Below are positions 8,411 to 17,704 of a stretch of 64,000 nucleotides of DNA, in pieces (position 1 is the stretch's first letter; every line of letters starts with the position of its first letter). The notes beneath the pieces are model-generated. The model made no database searches. It saw only the letters and a program-made list of their open reading frames with translations, and had not been told where the DNA came from. A program made the position numbers and the translations under genes. The stretch is from Marivirga lumbricoides (GTDB lineage Bacteria; Bacteroidota; Bacteroidia; Cytophagales; Cyclobacteriaceae): positions 124,001 through 188,000 of the forward strand of contig NZ_BMEC01000006.1 in NCBI RefSeq assembly GCF_014636295.1. The letters are read 5' to 3'.

Positions 8411-10398
8411 TTTTTCTTTGTTTCCAGCCAGGTATATGATTTTCCCCAACTCTCCTTAGCTAATTTTTTTACTTTTTCCACTTCAGCAGCCGGTATATTA
8501 TCTACCATGTTTTCTGCTTCCAGGTCATTAAAATGAAATGCATAAGTTCTTGCTGCGAATTCATGCAACGGCAGAGAAGACTCCCCATGTACTTCTCCAT
8601 TCCCAAACACGGAAGGTTTAATACCTTGTCCCCAATCCTGTCTGCCTTCATTATTAGGATTTAAAAAGTAAGCTCGGAATTTTCCTCCCGGGTCTTTGTC
8701 CACCCTTAGAAGGGAAACTGCATGAAAACCCAGCATATCCCCCTTTGAACTTGTGATAAATATCCCTACCGGATTAGGATAAATTAACCTGTGTCCCCCA
8801 TTGAAATCAGGGTGACACATTGCATAAAAAACTCTTACAAAACCATCAAAATCCACGATTGCGTTAGAAAAGTAATCATAAGCAGAAGCAAAGCCAATTT
8901 GAATCCATTGCCCATATAACGCAGGATTTACCCATTTATGAGGGTCCTCTGCTCTGCCTGATGCCCTTACCATCATTTCATTATAAATCCTATCAAGCAT
9001 AGGAACCAGGGTTACAGACACAGCATCCAGGTTATAGTCAAGATTCTGGACTAATCCCTGCCCCGTTACTGAGGCCTTAATTTCCTGGCCCTCAAAACGA
9101 AAACTCAAATCATTGGTGACTGCAGCTGTCTGCACCATATTGATTAATTTAGCAGGAGCATGTTGGCTCCACATGCTGATTCCGCGTGCACTTTGGCAGG
9201 TAGGGTTATTTCCCTGCCCCACCCCTAAAGGCTGGCCTAATATTCTAAAAAGAGCCCCCATGAGGTACTGCCTGGCACTTACTGCCTGGTGAGGATTTTT
9301 GGTGGATTTCAAAATTCTTTCTTCCACCTGACTATTGATTTTTATCGTACTGAGATTGGAAAGTCCTGATCTTACAGCTTCTCTAGCAATAGTACCATTT
9401 TCCAACATTTTAGCCAATCCGTAAATGCATTGAGCATTGTAAATATGAATTGTTTTCAGGATTAAGTCTGAAAGATAATCCGTCAGCTCATTCCAGCGGG
9501 TTTCTCCCACAGGTGTTAAACCTAGTGCCACGGGAACTGTCTGGAAATGCTCATTTTCAATTAAGAATTTAAGCAAAACAGCATGATACTGGCTCACTAA
9601 CCCATACTCCAGCATTGACTGCCCCATTTCCTGGGCCTCTACATATAATTCGGTATTATTTAGCTTTTCTAATAATGCCTGATATTCTGTTACACTCTTA
9701 TTAGCTGTGTTATCGGTTGGTCTGTAAATGCACCTTTGAAAACTTAATAATTTTTTATCACCCTCCCTCTCCGGGTTTAACTCTATCTTTTCTTTTACTA
9801 AAGCAATTATTTTTCTTTGCTTTTCAGTTACTACAGGCCTTTGTTCACAAATTAGTGTCAACTCTTCAGCCAGTGTTCCTTTCACATCATCCAAATGTAT
9901 GTGACCGGAAAGAAAATTGAAGAGGTTATGCACCTTCTTCAATTCATGCTCGCTCATAATAAGGCGGGTCTCTTCAACAGGCTCATTAAATACAAATTCT
10001 AAATTGGAAACTATTACTTCCTGGATAAAATTTTCTGCCTCCTTGGCATTAATAAGGTTGGTCTTATAATCGCCTTTAGCAATGGAAAGTAAACGAAGCT
10101 CACTTAATAACTCAATAGTTGAATTAGGATGACCACTTTTCAAAGTTCCATTCACCAAGCCTCCTACAAGTTTAGAAGGATCAGCCCATGGAGACTCCTC
10201 AAAAATTCCCGCTTCGGATAATTCTCCAATAGATTTATAAACTATCGCAATACCTTCAACGGAATCAGTTAAAACATCTACCTGCCCCATTAAGCGATGG
10301 GCTTTATCTTGTCTTGTTAAAGGAGTTGACTCCAATAACTCTTGAATAAGTTCTTTAAGTTTTTGGCTACTACTTTCGGTTAATGTGGAATCCATCAT
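8404..10398 (-). CDS. 664-residue protein of unknown family with papain-like Cys/His/Asn signature
   Basis: I do not recognise a named family. The first ~380 residues look helical and soluble, with no signal peptide. The C-terminal third contains NNPTCQSARGISMWSQ (Cys about 401, at the likely start of a helix), GFHAVSLLRVD (His about 559) and YFLNPNNEGRQDWG (Asn about 580). This order and spacing is what papain-like or transglutaminase-like folds show (nucleophilic Cys, then a beta-strand His, then Asn/Asp). The role as protease, amidase or transpeptidase is inference. It sits between an ATP-grasp ligase (136 bp upstream) and an alanine racemase (7-bp overlap downstream). Start codons ATG-ATG at 10398 are both usable. 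Confidence 0.8.
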   Translation of the reverse strand: MMDSTLTESSSQKLKELIQELLESTPLTRQDKAHRLMGQVDVLTDSVEGIAIVYKSIGELSEAGIFEESPWADPSKLVGGLVNGTLKSGHPNSTIELLSELRLLSIAKGDYKTNLINAKEAENFIQEVIVSNLEFVFNEPVEETRLIMSEHELKKVHNLFNFLSGHIHLDDVKGTLAEELTLICEQRPVVTEKQRKIIALVKEKIELNPEREGDKKLLSFQRCIYRPTDNTANKSVTEYQALLEKLNNTELYVEAQEMGQSMLEYGLVSQYHAVLLKFLIENEHFQTVPVALGLTPVGETRWNELTDYLSDLILKTIHIYNAQCIYGLAKMLENGTIAREAVRSGLSNLSTIKINSQVEERILKSTKNPHQAVSARQYLMGALFRILGQPLGVGQGNNPTCQSARGISMWSQHAPAKLINMVQTAAVTNDLSFRFEGQEIKASVTGQGLVQNLDYNLDAVSVTLVPMLDRIYNEMMVRASGRAEDPHKWVNPALYGQWIQIGFASAYDYFSNAIVDFDGFVRVFYAMCHPDFNGGHRLIYPNPVGIFITSSKGDMLGFHAVSLLRVDKDPGGKFRAYFLNPNNEGRQDWGQGIKPSVFGNGEVHGESSLPLHEFAARTYAFHFNDLEAENMVDNIPAAEVEKVKKLAKESWGKSYTWLETKKKW

Positions 10399-10418
10399 TA
10401 TACTTTAAAAAAATTTAA

Positions 10419-10464
10419 ATGTATTACTCGTGGTTTACCTTTAAAGTAAACCCAAGTAATACAT
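10419..10464 (-). terminator. Strong intercistronic hairpin followed by a T run
   Basis: Two nested stems: ATGTATTACT pairs with AGTAATACAT and GGTTTAC with GTAAACC, separated by a small internal loop (3 versus 2 nt). On the minus strand it is followed by TTTAAATTTTTTT and then the start of the 664-residue gene about 20 bp on. It can act as a terminator of the ATP-grasp gene or as an attenuator or RNA stabiliser between two genes of one operon. Confidence 0.65.
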
Positions 10465-10534
10465 TGATTGATTTCAATAATTATTTAATTATCAACTCTT
10501 TTCATCCTTAGATAGATGAAGAATAGTTAAATTT

Positions 10535-11755
10535 TTAATGATAAAAGTCGACATCCTCATAGTGTAATAATAATTCGGTCATTCTATCAGGATCTTCACC
10601 TTTAAAATTTACCGTACCAAAGTGATTACCAAATCCGTCTCTGTCACTAATTTTTTGAGTAGTCAAAGGAGGCACCAGGTTGTGATCCAGAAAATAAGGC
10701 TCTTCTTTTAACTCATCCGGAATCTCAAGTTTAGAAATCTGATTTTTATGAGGATAAATCATCACATTACCATAAAATTGCTTTGGCCTGGCATCTATTG
10801 GCGGAAGTATTTCATTCAATTCTTCCTCAGTTAAACTAGGATCATGGCATAATACAAATGCTCCTAAAGCATCAAAATCATATGCTTTTCCTGCCAGCTC
10901 TAAAATGTGTCCTCCCGGAATTCTGCATGCTACTTCTCCAAAACTTAAAGTATCATCCTCAGTAAGGAACCACTCAGGATGTATCATACCATATTGAATA
11001 CCGAAAATATCAACCAATTTTTGCATTTCCTTCATTATTCTATCTCTCTTGGTATGCAAAAGATTTCCTTCGGGGATAAAGTTAGAATAGCCTAATTTTA
11101 CATATTCTGTAATATTTAAAAACCTAATTTTACCACCATGAACGTAGGCCTCGCAAGAAAATTCCTGACCAGGTAAATGGCTTTCGGCTAAGCAAGGGAA
11201 ATCTTCATCTTCACATTTGTTATCAACATCGGCCATAGATCTCAGCAACCTATGTCCTACTGTACCTGCTGACGCAAAAGGTTTAATGTGTACCCAACTA
11301 TCTTCTTCTCCATCTACCTGAAGATTAGCCTGGTTCAATCTTTTCATGAAAGCTTTAACACCTTCTTTATTGTATACTTCTTCAAACAAACCTACTCTGA
11401 GGCCGCCAATCAATGCTTTCCTTTTCATCATTGCTTTATTTCGGAAGAGAAAGGCACGATTCAACACCCTTGGGTCATCTCGATAGATAGAATTTAAAGC
11501 ACCAGCCCATTCCACTGTCTCCTCAAAAAGAGGAACCGCAACATCTACATCAAAAGGTTTAAGTTTTTCTAATAAATCAAGAGAGTTTGAGGTATCACTC
11601 CACTCATCAAACTGGTAAGAAACAAAAGGAATGTTATTTTCTTTTGCATAATTTTCGAAATCTGGAAAAGATACCACTACAAAAGGCTTGTTAAGCTTTT
11701 GCATACTTTCAATTACAGGTAAACTCCATCCCATTAGTGCGAAACATTTTGCCAT
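10535..11755 (-). CDS. ATP-grasp carboxylate-amine ligase family protein
   Basis: A 406-residue soluble ATP-grasp enzyme. Visible landmarks are an N-terminal pre-ATP-grasp segment (MAKCFALMGWSLPVIESMQK), the HIKPFASAGTVGHR ATP-binding strand and loop near 166-180, the LPGQEFSCEAYV strand near 207, and FGEVACRIPGGH near 285, where Glu and Arg correspond to the Mg/ATP residues of the superfamily. Such enzymes join a carboxylate (as acyl phosphate) to an amine. The substrate is not readable. It is followed by the Cys/His/Asn protein and a racemase, which points to formation and processing of an amide or peptide containing a D-residue (inference). Upstream is a class A PBP, 250 bp away, same strand. 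Confidence 0.85.
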   Translation of the reverse strand: MAKCFALMGWSLPVIESMQKLNKPFVVVSFPDFENYAKENNIPFVSYQFDEWSDTSNSLDLLEKLKPFDVDVAVPLFEETVEWAGALNSIYRDDPRVLNRAFLFRNKAMMKRKALIGGLRVGLFEEVYNKEGVKAFMKRLNQANLQVDGEEDSWVHIKPFASAGTVGHRLLRSMADVDNKCEDEDFPCLAESHLPGQEFSCEAYVHGGKIRFLNITEYVKLGYSNFIPEGNLLHTKRDRIMKEMQKLVDIFGIQYGMIHPEWFLTEDDTLSFGEVACRIPGGHILELAGKAYDFDALGAFVLCHDPSLTEEELNEILPPIDARPKQFYGNVMIYPHKNQISKLEIPDELKEEPYFLDHNLVPPLTTQKISDRDGFGNHFGTVNFKGEDPDRMTELLLHYEDVDFYH

Positions 11756-12004
11756 AGTTCTATATTTTAAGGTGAAAATTATTACTAATACCTTATTAAC
11801 TAGGAAATTAGCACAAGCGATATATTACTATGCAATCGTCAAATATGAACATGGTGTTTTTGAGTTGCCATGTAGGCAGATATACAGGTTAGCAAACTTA
11901 TAAAGTCTTAGCTGCAAAGAAGGGTAATTTTACCAATAAGATGTTTCATCTTTTTAGTAAACAAGAGAGAGAAACCTTAGCAGTTAAGCTATAGAAACCT
12001 GTTT

Positions 12005-14314
12005 TTAATCCTTTTGGAAAATGCCCTTTATTTTTTTGAAAAGACCATCATTCTGCTTCCCATCTTCATCAAATTTCTTGGTTTTGGCTTTCTCTTCGTT
12101 AGTGAAAAGTTTCTTGAAAAAGCCATCTTCTTTGGTAGGTGGACAGTCCATTAACTTTACCACCCTACTGCTGGGAGCTGCAAATTGCTGGTTATATTTT
12201 CTTCTTAACTCTGAAACAGTATTTAATTTCTGCATGAATAAGCCGAAAATAGGTAAAGCAGAATTTGCCCCCTGCCCAATTGAAGTACTTCTAAAGCCTA
12301 TGGCACCATTGTCTGCTCCTACCCAGGAAACTGTTACTAAGTTGGGCAATAATCCTACAAACCATCCATCTTTATTATTTTGCGTGGTGCCCGTTTTTCC
12401 TGCAATGTCCTGGGTCAGTTTATACTTCCAACCCAACCTTGAAGCGGTTCCACTTTGAACAACAGACTGCATCATTTCTAAAATAATTTGTCGTGTTTGA
12501 TCAGAAAATGCAGCATCAGAGTGAACATTGGGTTTAAATTCTGCCAGCACCTTGCCTGTAGGTGTAGTGATTTTCGTTATAAAAAAGGGCTCAGAAGGCT
12601 TACCTCCATTTAAAAATGTAGTGTAAGCTTTAGCTAGTTCCAGCATACTTAATTCGGCAGTTCCCAATGCTAAGGAAGGCACTTTAGGAAGCTCAGATTC
12701 TATTCCTGCATCCTTAGCCAACTGAAGTACTTCTGCTATACCTGACTCTTCCATTAACCGAACAGAAACTGTATTCATTGATTTTCTCATAGCTTCCTGC
12801 ATGGTTACATTAATGTGGGTATAATCCTCCGAATCACTGTTTGTGGGTGTCCATCCTTCAAGGTTTGAATAAGTTACATCACTTGCCGGAAAATAATCAC
12901 ATGGTTTTACGCCACTTTCTAAGGCTGCAGCATAAACAAAAGGTTTAAATGTTGAACCTACTTGTCTTTTACTTTGCAATACATGATCATACTTAAAATG
13001 CTCAAAATCAACCCCTCCCACATAGGCTTTTATAGCACCATTGGAGGGTTCCATTGCTAAAAATCCTGCTTGTAATGTTTTTAGGCTGTTTTTGATGCTA
13101 TCCAGTACACTTAACTGCTTTGCTTTATCACCAGACCAACTGAAGGCTATTCTCTCACTTTTCTGATTAATGGCTTTTTGAATTTCAGCTGCTGATTTAC
13201 CCTCAGCTACCAATTGCTTATAAATACCTGTTTTCTCAAGTTCTCTTTGATAAACAGACTGCTTATTCCAGGGAGCACTTTGGCCCCAGTTATCTTCAAA
13301 TGCCTTTTGAAGTACAGCCATGTGTTCTTTCATTGCTGCTTCCGCTAACAATTGTAGTTCTTTGTTGATTGTTGTATGAACAACCAGTCCATCTCCATAA
13401 ATATCTAAGGGTTCATCAGCATCCTGATTATACTCTTCCACCCAGTTTGCAAGTTGTTTCCTTACCTGCTCTCTTAAATAGGAGGCAATTCCTTCTGATG
13501 GTTTAACCGAATTATAATTCAGTTTTATATCTTCCTTAATTTTCTGCTCATAAACTTCCTGAGAAATCTTTCCATACTTATTCATCTGGTAAAGCACCAC
13601 ATTTCTTCTCTCTTTACTTTGTTCAGGAAACAATCTGGGATTGTAGGTATGGTTTGCCTTCAATGAGCCTACCAGAACTGCAGATTCATTAACAGATAAT
13701 TTATTAACCGGTTTATTAAAGAAGGTCTGTGAAGCCGCTTTTATTCCGAAGGTATTATCAGGAAAGCTTACGGTATTTAAATACAGAGTAATAATCTCTT
13801 CTTTAGAATAGATTTCCTCCAGCCTTTGTGCAATGAGCACTTCTTTCACTTTAGTAACCAATAGCCCTAATTTATTATCATAATCTCTAGGAAATAAATT
13901 TTTAACCAACTGTTGGGTAATAGTGCTGCCTCCCCCGCCAGACCGGTCCTGCATAAGAACTGTTTTAAATAATACCCTACCGAGACTTCGATAATCAACA
14001 CCATTATGGTTGTAAAAACGTGCATCTTCAGTGGTTACGAGGGCATCAATCAGGTTTTCAGGTAAATCTTTATAAGCAACATCTGAACGATACACCCTAT
14101 AAAGATAACCGAGGTTTTTTCCATTTTCATCAAGAATAGCAGAGGCCTGAGGATTCTCTACTTTAGAGAGAAGCTCCTTATCTGGCAGAGCTCCAAATAA
14201 TCCTATACGAATGCTACCTATAAAGGCAAATATGAGTAAAATGCCTGAGACAATGGTAAGTAATAAATATTTTAAAAGTTTATGTTTTAATTGCTTAGTT
14301 TTCTTTCTCGCCAT
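12005..14314 (-). CDS. Class A penicillin-binding protein (PBP1A type)
   Basis: A bifunctional peptidoglycan synthase of 769 residues. A basic N-terminus and one transmembrane helix (about 14-38) anchor it in the inner membrane. The GT51 glycosyltransferase has TTEDARFYNHNG (catalytic Glu about 97) and GGSTITQQLVKNLF. The transpeptidase has SxxK in GSTFKPFVYAAALE, SxN in MRKSMNTVSVR, and KTGT in AGKTGTTQNNKDGWFVG. The C-terminus is charged and low complexity (KKLFTNEEKAKTKKFDEDG). It is a single gene with a 249-bp gap to the ATP-grasp gene, which holds no gene or clear terminator that I could see. Confidence 0.95.
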   Translation of the reverse strand: MARKKTKQLKHKLLKYLLLTIVSGILLIFAFIGSIRIGLFGALPDKELLSKVENPQASAILDENGKNLGYLYRVYRSDVAYKDLPENLIDALVTTEDARFYNHNGVDYRSLGRVLFKTVLMQDRSGGGGSTITQQLVKNLFPRDYDNKLGLLVTKVKEVLIAQRLEEIYSKEEIITLYLNTVSFPDNTFGIKAASQTFFNKPVNKLSVNESAVLVGSLKANHTYNPRLFPEQSKERRNVVLYQMNKYGKISQEVYEQKIKEDIKLNYNSVKPSEGIASYLREQVRKQLANWVEEYNQDADEPLDIYGDGLVVHTTINKELQLLAEAAMKEHMAVLQKAFEDNWGQSAPWNKQSVYQRELEKTGIYKQLVAEGKSAAEIQKAINQKSERIAFSWSGDKAKQLSVLDSIKNSLKTLQAGFLAMEPSNGAIKAYVGGVDFEHFKYDHVLQSKRQVGSTFKPFVYAAALESGVKPCDYFPASDVTYSNLEGWTPTNSDSEDYTHINVTMQEAMRKSMNTVSVRLMEESGIAEVLQLAKDAGIESELPKVPSLALGTAELSMLELAKAYTTFLNGGKPSEPFFITKITTPTGKVLAEFKPNVHSDAAFSDQTRQIILEMMQSVVQSGTASRLGWKYKLTQDIAGKTGTTQNNKDGWFVGLLPNLVTVSWVGADNGAIGFRSTSIGQGANSALPIFGLFMQKLNTVSELRRKYNQQFAAPSSRVVKLMDCPPTKEDGFFKKLFTNEEKAKTKKFDEDGKQNDGLFKKIKGIFQKD

Positions 14315-14512
14315 AACCTGATCTAATATCCTGCGAAGAACGTAATTTTGATCTTAATAGTGCAGATTTATTTAAAAAAATGCCTTCCTCGCCAATTCTA
14401 CATAGAGATTTCTCTTTCCTTAAACCAATTTTGAAATAGTTTCAGGAGCCGGATTTTGAATTTATTCTTAGCACCAACTAAAATTCTCTGCATTCATTTT
14501 ACTGATCATCAA

Positions 14513-15418
14513 ATGAAAATACTATGTTTGTACATCAAAAAAAGATTACAATCTGTGGATATAATAAGAATTGGAGGAGTACCCGAGCATTTTAATTTGC
14601 CTATTCACCTGGCATTAGAATCAGGTGCATTTGATGAGACGGGCATAAAAGTAGTATGGAATACGTATGAAGGTGGAACAGGCGAAATGACTGATGCACT
14701 GGAAAATGACGATTGCGATATCTGTGCGGTACTTACTGAAGGAATTGTAAGTAATATTTTAAAAGGAAGTGCTTCCAAAATTGTAAGTGGCTATGTTAAA
14801 AGTCCTTTAACCTGGGGAGTTCATACAGGAATAGACAACCCATTAGATAACTATGATGCTATTTATGATAAAAGAATAGCGATAAGCCGCTTTGGCTCAG
14901 GTTCTCATCTAATGCCTATAGTGGATTCATTAATGAAAGACAAAAAGATTGATGAATCACAATTTAAAGTAGTGAAGAGCCTTCAGGGCGCTATAGAATC
15001 ATTAAATAGCCTGGAAACGGATGTTTTTTACTGGGAAAAGTACACCACAAAACCGCTTGTACAACAAAATATCCTGAGAAAAATAGGAGAATATGTTACG
15101 CCCTGGCCATGTTTTGTTTTAGCAGCCTCTAATAAAATTACGAAAGAAAAACCTAAACAAATTTCTAAGGTGCTAAGGATAATCCATAAATCCTGTGCGC
15201 AATTTATGGAGAATGAAGCAGCAGTTGATTTAGTGAGCGAGCGCTACAATATCAAAAAAGAAGATGCCAGCAAATGGTACCATGCCACAGAGTGGGCTAC
15301 CGATGGATGGGTGAGCAATAAGGTATTAAAAAACGTAGTGTATATATTGGCGGAAGCCGGGATTATCAGCTACGTTCAGGATACTCAGCAGTTAATCTGG
15401 CAAAGAAACAGTATTTAA
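14513..15418 (+). CDS. Periplasmic-binding-like (NMT1/SsuA type) substrate-binding domain protein
   Basis: About 300 residues with the two-lobe binding-protein pattern of the SsuA/NMT1 group: IIRIGGVPEHFNLPIHLALE at the start, then TYEGGTGEMTDALENDDCD and AVLTEGIVSNILKG. No signal peptide is visible, so it may act in the cytoplasm. The start is uncertain: ATG at 14513 precedes the conserved part by 15 residues, and a GTG at 14555 gives MDIIRIGGVPEHF, which fits the fold start better. No transporter permease or ATPase is adjacent. The next gene on the same strand, 64 bp on, is flavin reductase-like. The ligand is unknown. Confidence 0.75.
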   Translation: MKILCLYIKKRLQSVDIIRIGGVPEHFNLPIHLALESGAFDETGIKVVWNTYEGGTGEMTDALENDDCDICAVLTEGIVSNILKGSASKIVSGYVKSPLTWGVHTGIDNPLDNYDAIYDKRIAISRFGSGSHLMPIVDSLMKDKKIDESQFKVVKSLQGAIESLNSLETDVFYWEKYTTKPLVQQNILRKIGEYVTPWPCFVLAASNKITKEKPKQISKVLRIIHKSCAQFMENEAAVDLVSERYNIKKEDASKWYHATEWATDGWVSNKVLKNVVYILAEAGIISYVQDTQQLIWQRNSI

Positions 15419-15482
15419 AAATCTATCAGTTAAAACAAGAACATAAAAGCTAACTGTTGGTTATGATGAAAATCAAAAATCA

Positions 15483-16091
15483 ATGGAATTTAATCAGGAA
15501 GAAATAAAACAATTAGACAGCCGGTATAGAGCTAATCTATTTAATACTTTAAGTGGTTATAAAAGTGCAAATCTGATAAGCACAATCTCAGAAAGAGGGA
15601 TTAGTAATCTTGCAATCTTTAATTCTGTTATTCATATTGGAGCCAATCCACAGTTAATGGGATTTATTCTGAGACCTACCACTGTAGAAAGACATACTTA
15701 CAACAACATTCTACACTCAAGTTATTACACGATTAATCAAATTCATAAGGGAATCTTTGAAGAAGCTCATCAAACTTCTGCTAAGTATGAAAGAAATGTT
15801 TCTGAATTTGAAAAATGCAGCTTAAATGAAGAATATCTAGCAGATTTTCCTGTTCCGTTTGTTCAGCAGAGCAAAATAAAAATCGGGCTAAAGTTTGTTG
15901 AAGAACATTTCATTCATGCCAACGACACGCGATTAATTGTTGGTGAGGTTTTGAAGGTGAGTATTGCTGAGCAATTTATTTCCGAAGATGGAAGCGTTGA
16001 CCATCCGGCAGCAGAAACTGTCGCCATTTCAGGCTTAGACACTTATTTAGAAGCTATAGTATTAAATAAACTTTCCTACTCCCGAACATAG
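15483..16091 (+). CDS. Flavin reductase-like (FMN-binding split barrel) protein
   Basis: A 202-residue protein of the DIM6/NTAB flavin reductase-like group. The pattern is a leading helix, LFNTLSGYKSANLISTISE, NLAIFNSVIHIGANPQLMGFILRP, and RHTYNNILHSSYYTIN, which matches the FMN-binding split barrel used to reduce flavin with NAD(P)H. Variants without Cys nucleophiles are common in Bacteroidota. It lies alone between the binding-domain protein and msrB. Confidence 0.8.
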   Translation: MEFNQEEIKQLDSRYRANLFNTLSGYKSANLISTISERGISNLAIFNSVIHIGANPQLMGFILRPTTVERHTYNNILHSSYYTINQIHKGIFEEAHQTSAKYERNVSEFEKCSLNEEYLADFPVPFVQQSKIKIGLKFVEEHFIHANDTRLIVGEVLKVSIAEQFISEDGSVDHPAAETVAISGLDTYLEAIVLNKLSYSRT

Positions 16092-16189
16092 TCTCCAGGA
16101 TTTAAAAGTTTAAAAACCATTCTTGATGAAAAAGAGTATATAGTAAATATTATTACAAAGTGAAATCCAGAAACCAGAAATAAGTTTTT

Positions 16190-16699
16190 ATGAATATAGG
16201 GAAATTTGCATTAGCAGGAATATTATTATGTGTATTAGGGTTTCAATCTTGCGCTCAGAAAAATAATAAAAGCTCTGAGAAGAAAACTACACCAGCTGCA
16301 CATGAATTTAAAATACAAAAGACAGATGCAGAATGGAAGAATCAACTTTCTAATTTGGAATATGAAGTATTGAGAGAGAAGGGTACAGAAAGGGCGTTTA
16401 CAGGGAAATACAATGATTTTAAGAAAGAAGGGATTTTTACCTGTGTAGCTTGCGGAACAAAAGTGTTTAGTTCAGAAACCAAATTTGAAAGTGGAACAGG
16501 TTGGCCTAGCTTTTATAAACCGCTAAACTCTGAAAACGTGCTGGAAGTTTCTGACAATTCTTATGGAATGAAAAGAACTGAAGTGGTTTGCGCAACCTGC
16601 GGTGGTCATTTAGGACATGTTTTTCCTGACGGACCAGAGCCTACAGGTTTACGTTATTGTTTAAATTCCGTTTCTCTTAATTTTATACCTGCTGACTAG
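16190..16699 (+). CDS. msrB: Peptide-methionine (R)-S-oxide reductase, exported lipoprotein form
   Basis: A MsrB repair enzyme that reduces methionine-R-sulfoxide in proteins. The zinc cysteines are in CVACG and [10 protein letters not shown], the substrate loop is [10 protein letters not shown], and the catalytic Cys is in [11 protein letters not shown] near the C-terminus. The N-terminus has a hydrophobic stretch and FQSCAQKNN, a lipobox, so the enzyme is predicted to be lipid-anchored outside the cytoplasm, which fits repair of oxidised envelope proteins. There is a 5-bp gap to the convergent acyltransferase gene. Confidence 0.93.
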   Translation: MNIGKFALAGILLCVLGFQSCAQKNNKSSEKKTTPAAHEFKIQKTDAEWKNQLSNLEYEVLREKGTERAFTGKYNDFKKEGIFTCVACGTKVFSSETKFESGTGWPSFYKPLNSENVLEVSDNSYGMKRTEVVCATCGGHLGHVFPDGPEPTGLRYCLNSVSLNFIPAD

Positions 16700-16704
16700 A
16701 AATT

Positions 16705-17268
16705 TTATTTAACACCATTTTCAGGGTATTTACCTTGAATAGGCCGATAAAACTGTTTTATTTCTTCTAATTGCTTTTCAAATTGACCATCTACAACAAA
16801 CATAGGGCCTACTCCTGCCCTTTTGTTTTTATAATCAAGGTAACCACATAATATAGGAACCTTCGCACCTTCAGCTACTCTGTAAAAACCTGTCTTCCAC
16901 TCAGGAGCATAACTTCTTGTACCTTCAGGCGTAACCAGCACAATTAACTTATCCTTCTCGTCAAAAAGACGGATCATGGCTTCAGTCATAGAAAGCTTTG
17001 ATTTTCCGGGTGTTCTTTTCGTCCGATCAATTCCAATGGCTCCCAGCGGATTAAGAATTAAATTTAATGGAAACTTTAACAACTCTTTCTTTACTGTATA
17101 GCGAACGGGGGCGCGCATTATAAAAAAGGCGCATCGTGCCCAAAGAAAATCCCAATTGGAGGTGTGAGGAGCTGCAATCATCACAGCCTTTTCAATACCT
17201 TTAGGGATAACTCCGTCCACCTTCCAACCAAATATCCAGAACAAAAACTTAGAGAAATAGTAGCCCAT
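16705..17268 (-). CDS. 1-acyl-sn-glycerol-3-phosphate acyltransferase family protein (PlsC-like)
   Basis: A 187-residue acyltransferase of the PlsC superfamily. It has the HX4D catalytic motif in HTSNWDFLWAR (about residue 35), then LGAIGIDRTKR and VTPEGTRSYAPEWKTGFYRVA, the acceptor-binding block. This short form is common in Bacteroidota and may acylate lysophosphatidate or another lipid; the acceptor is not defined by the sequence. Convergent with msrB. Confidence 0.85.
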   Translation of the reverse strand: MGYYFSKFLFWIFGWKVDGVIPKGIEKAVMIAAPHTSNWDFLWARCAFFIMRAPVRYTVKKELLKFPLNLILNPLGAIGIDRTKRTPGKSKLSMTEAMIRLFDEKDKLIVLVTPEGTRSYAPEWKTGFYRVAEGAKVPILCGYLDYKNKRAGVGPMFVVDGQFEKQLEEIKQFYRPIQGKYPENGVK

Positions 17269-17604
17269 AAAATTGAATCGTTTTTACTTTTAATCGAGAT
17301 CCAAAGATCAAATTTTAATCACTGATTTTCTAAATATTTTTAAAAAACCTTACCAAATGGATGTCCAATAGAAAAAACACCAATTTCAATAGTGTAAGCT
17401 ACGTACTTATAAAAGTTAATGAAATCTTATTTTGTGAGCAGACTTCCTGCCCCAAAAGATAATATTATACGATTATAAGATAGATCAAATCACAGAGCAT
17501 GTTTAGATAGAAAATGAATTGAACAAACCCCATTCAAACTATTTTTTTTGAGAAATTTCCATTTCTCCTGGTATTTTCAAAATATGATTTATTCAAGTTT
17601 AATT

Positions 17605-17630
17605 CGAAAACGATTGCGGTAACGTTTGCA
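17605..17630. promoter_or_regulatory. Two overlapping LacI/GalR-type operators upstream of the amylase
   Basis: Within the 436-bp gap 17269-17704, CGAAAACGATTGCG (17605-17618) and GGTAACGTTTGC (17618-17629) both match the LacI-family palindrome with a central CG (compare CGCAAACGTTTGCG). Their centres are 12 bp apart, and the amylase start is 75 bp downstream. No LacI-family gene is in the window. I see nothing else definite in this gap. Confidence 0.6.
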
Positions 17631-17704
17631 TAATTTAATATTACGAATACCTATTTTTTCCATTTATTATTTCGTTCATTTGATCCTCACCAAACTTTAC
17701 AATA

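Noticed and set aside
8411-8449. Upstream start for the alanine racemase
   Set aside because: It would add 13 residues unlike the family and a 46-base overlap; the ATG at 8410 gives the usual coupling overlap.
14456-14512. TTG start for the binding-domain protein
   Set aside because: TTG is rare, and the added residues precede the conserved fold start without forming a signal peptide.
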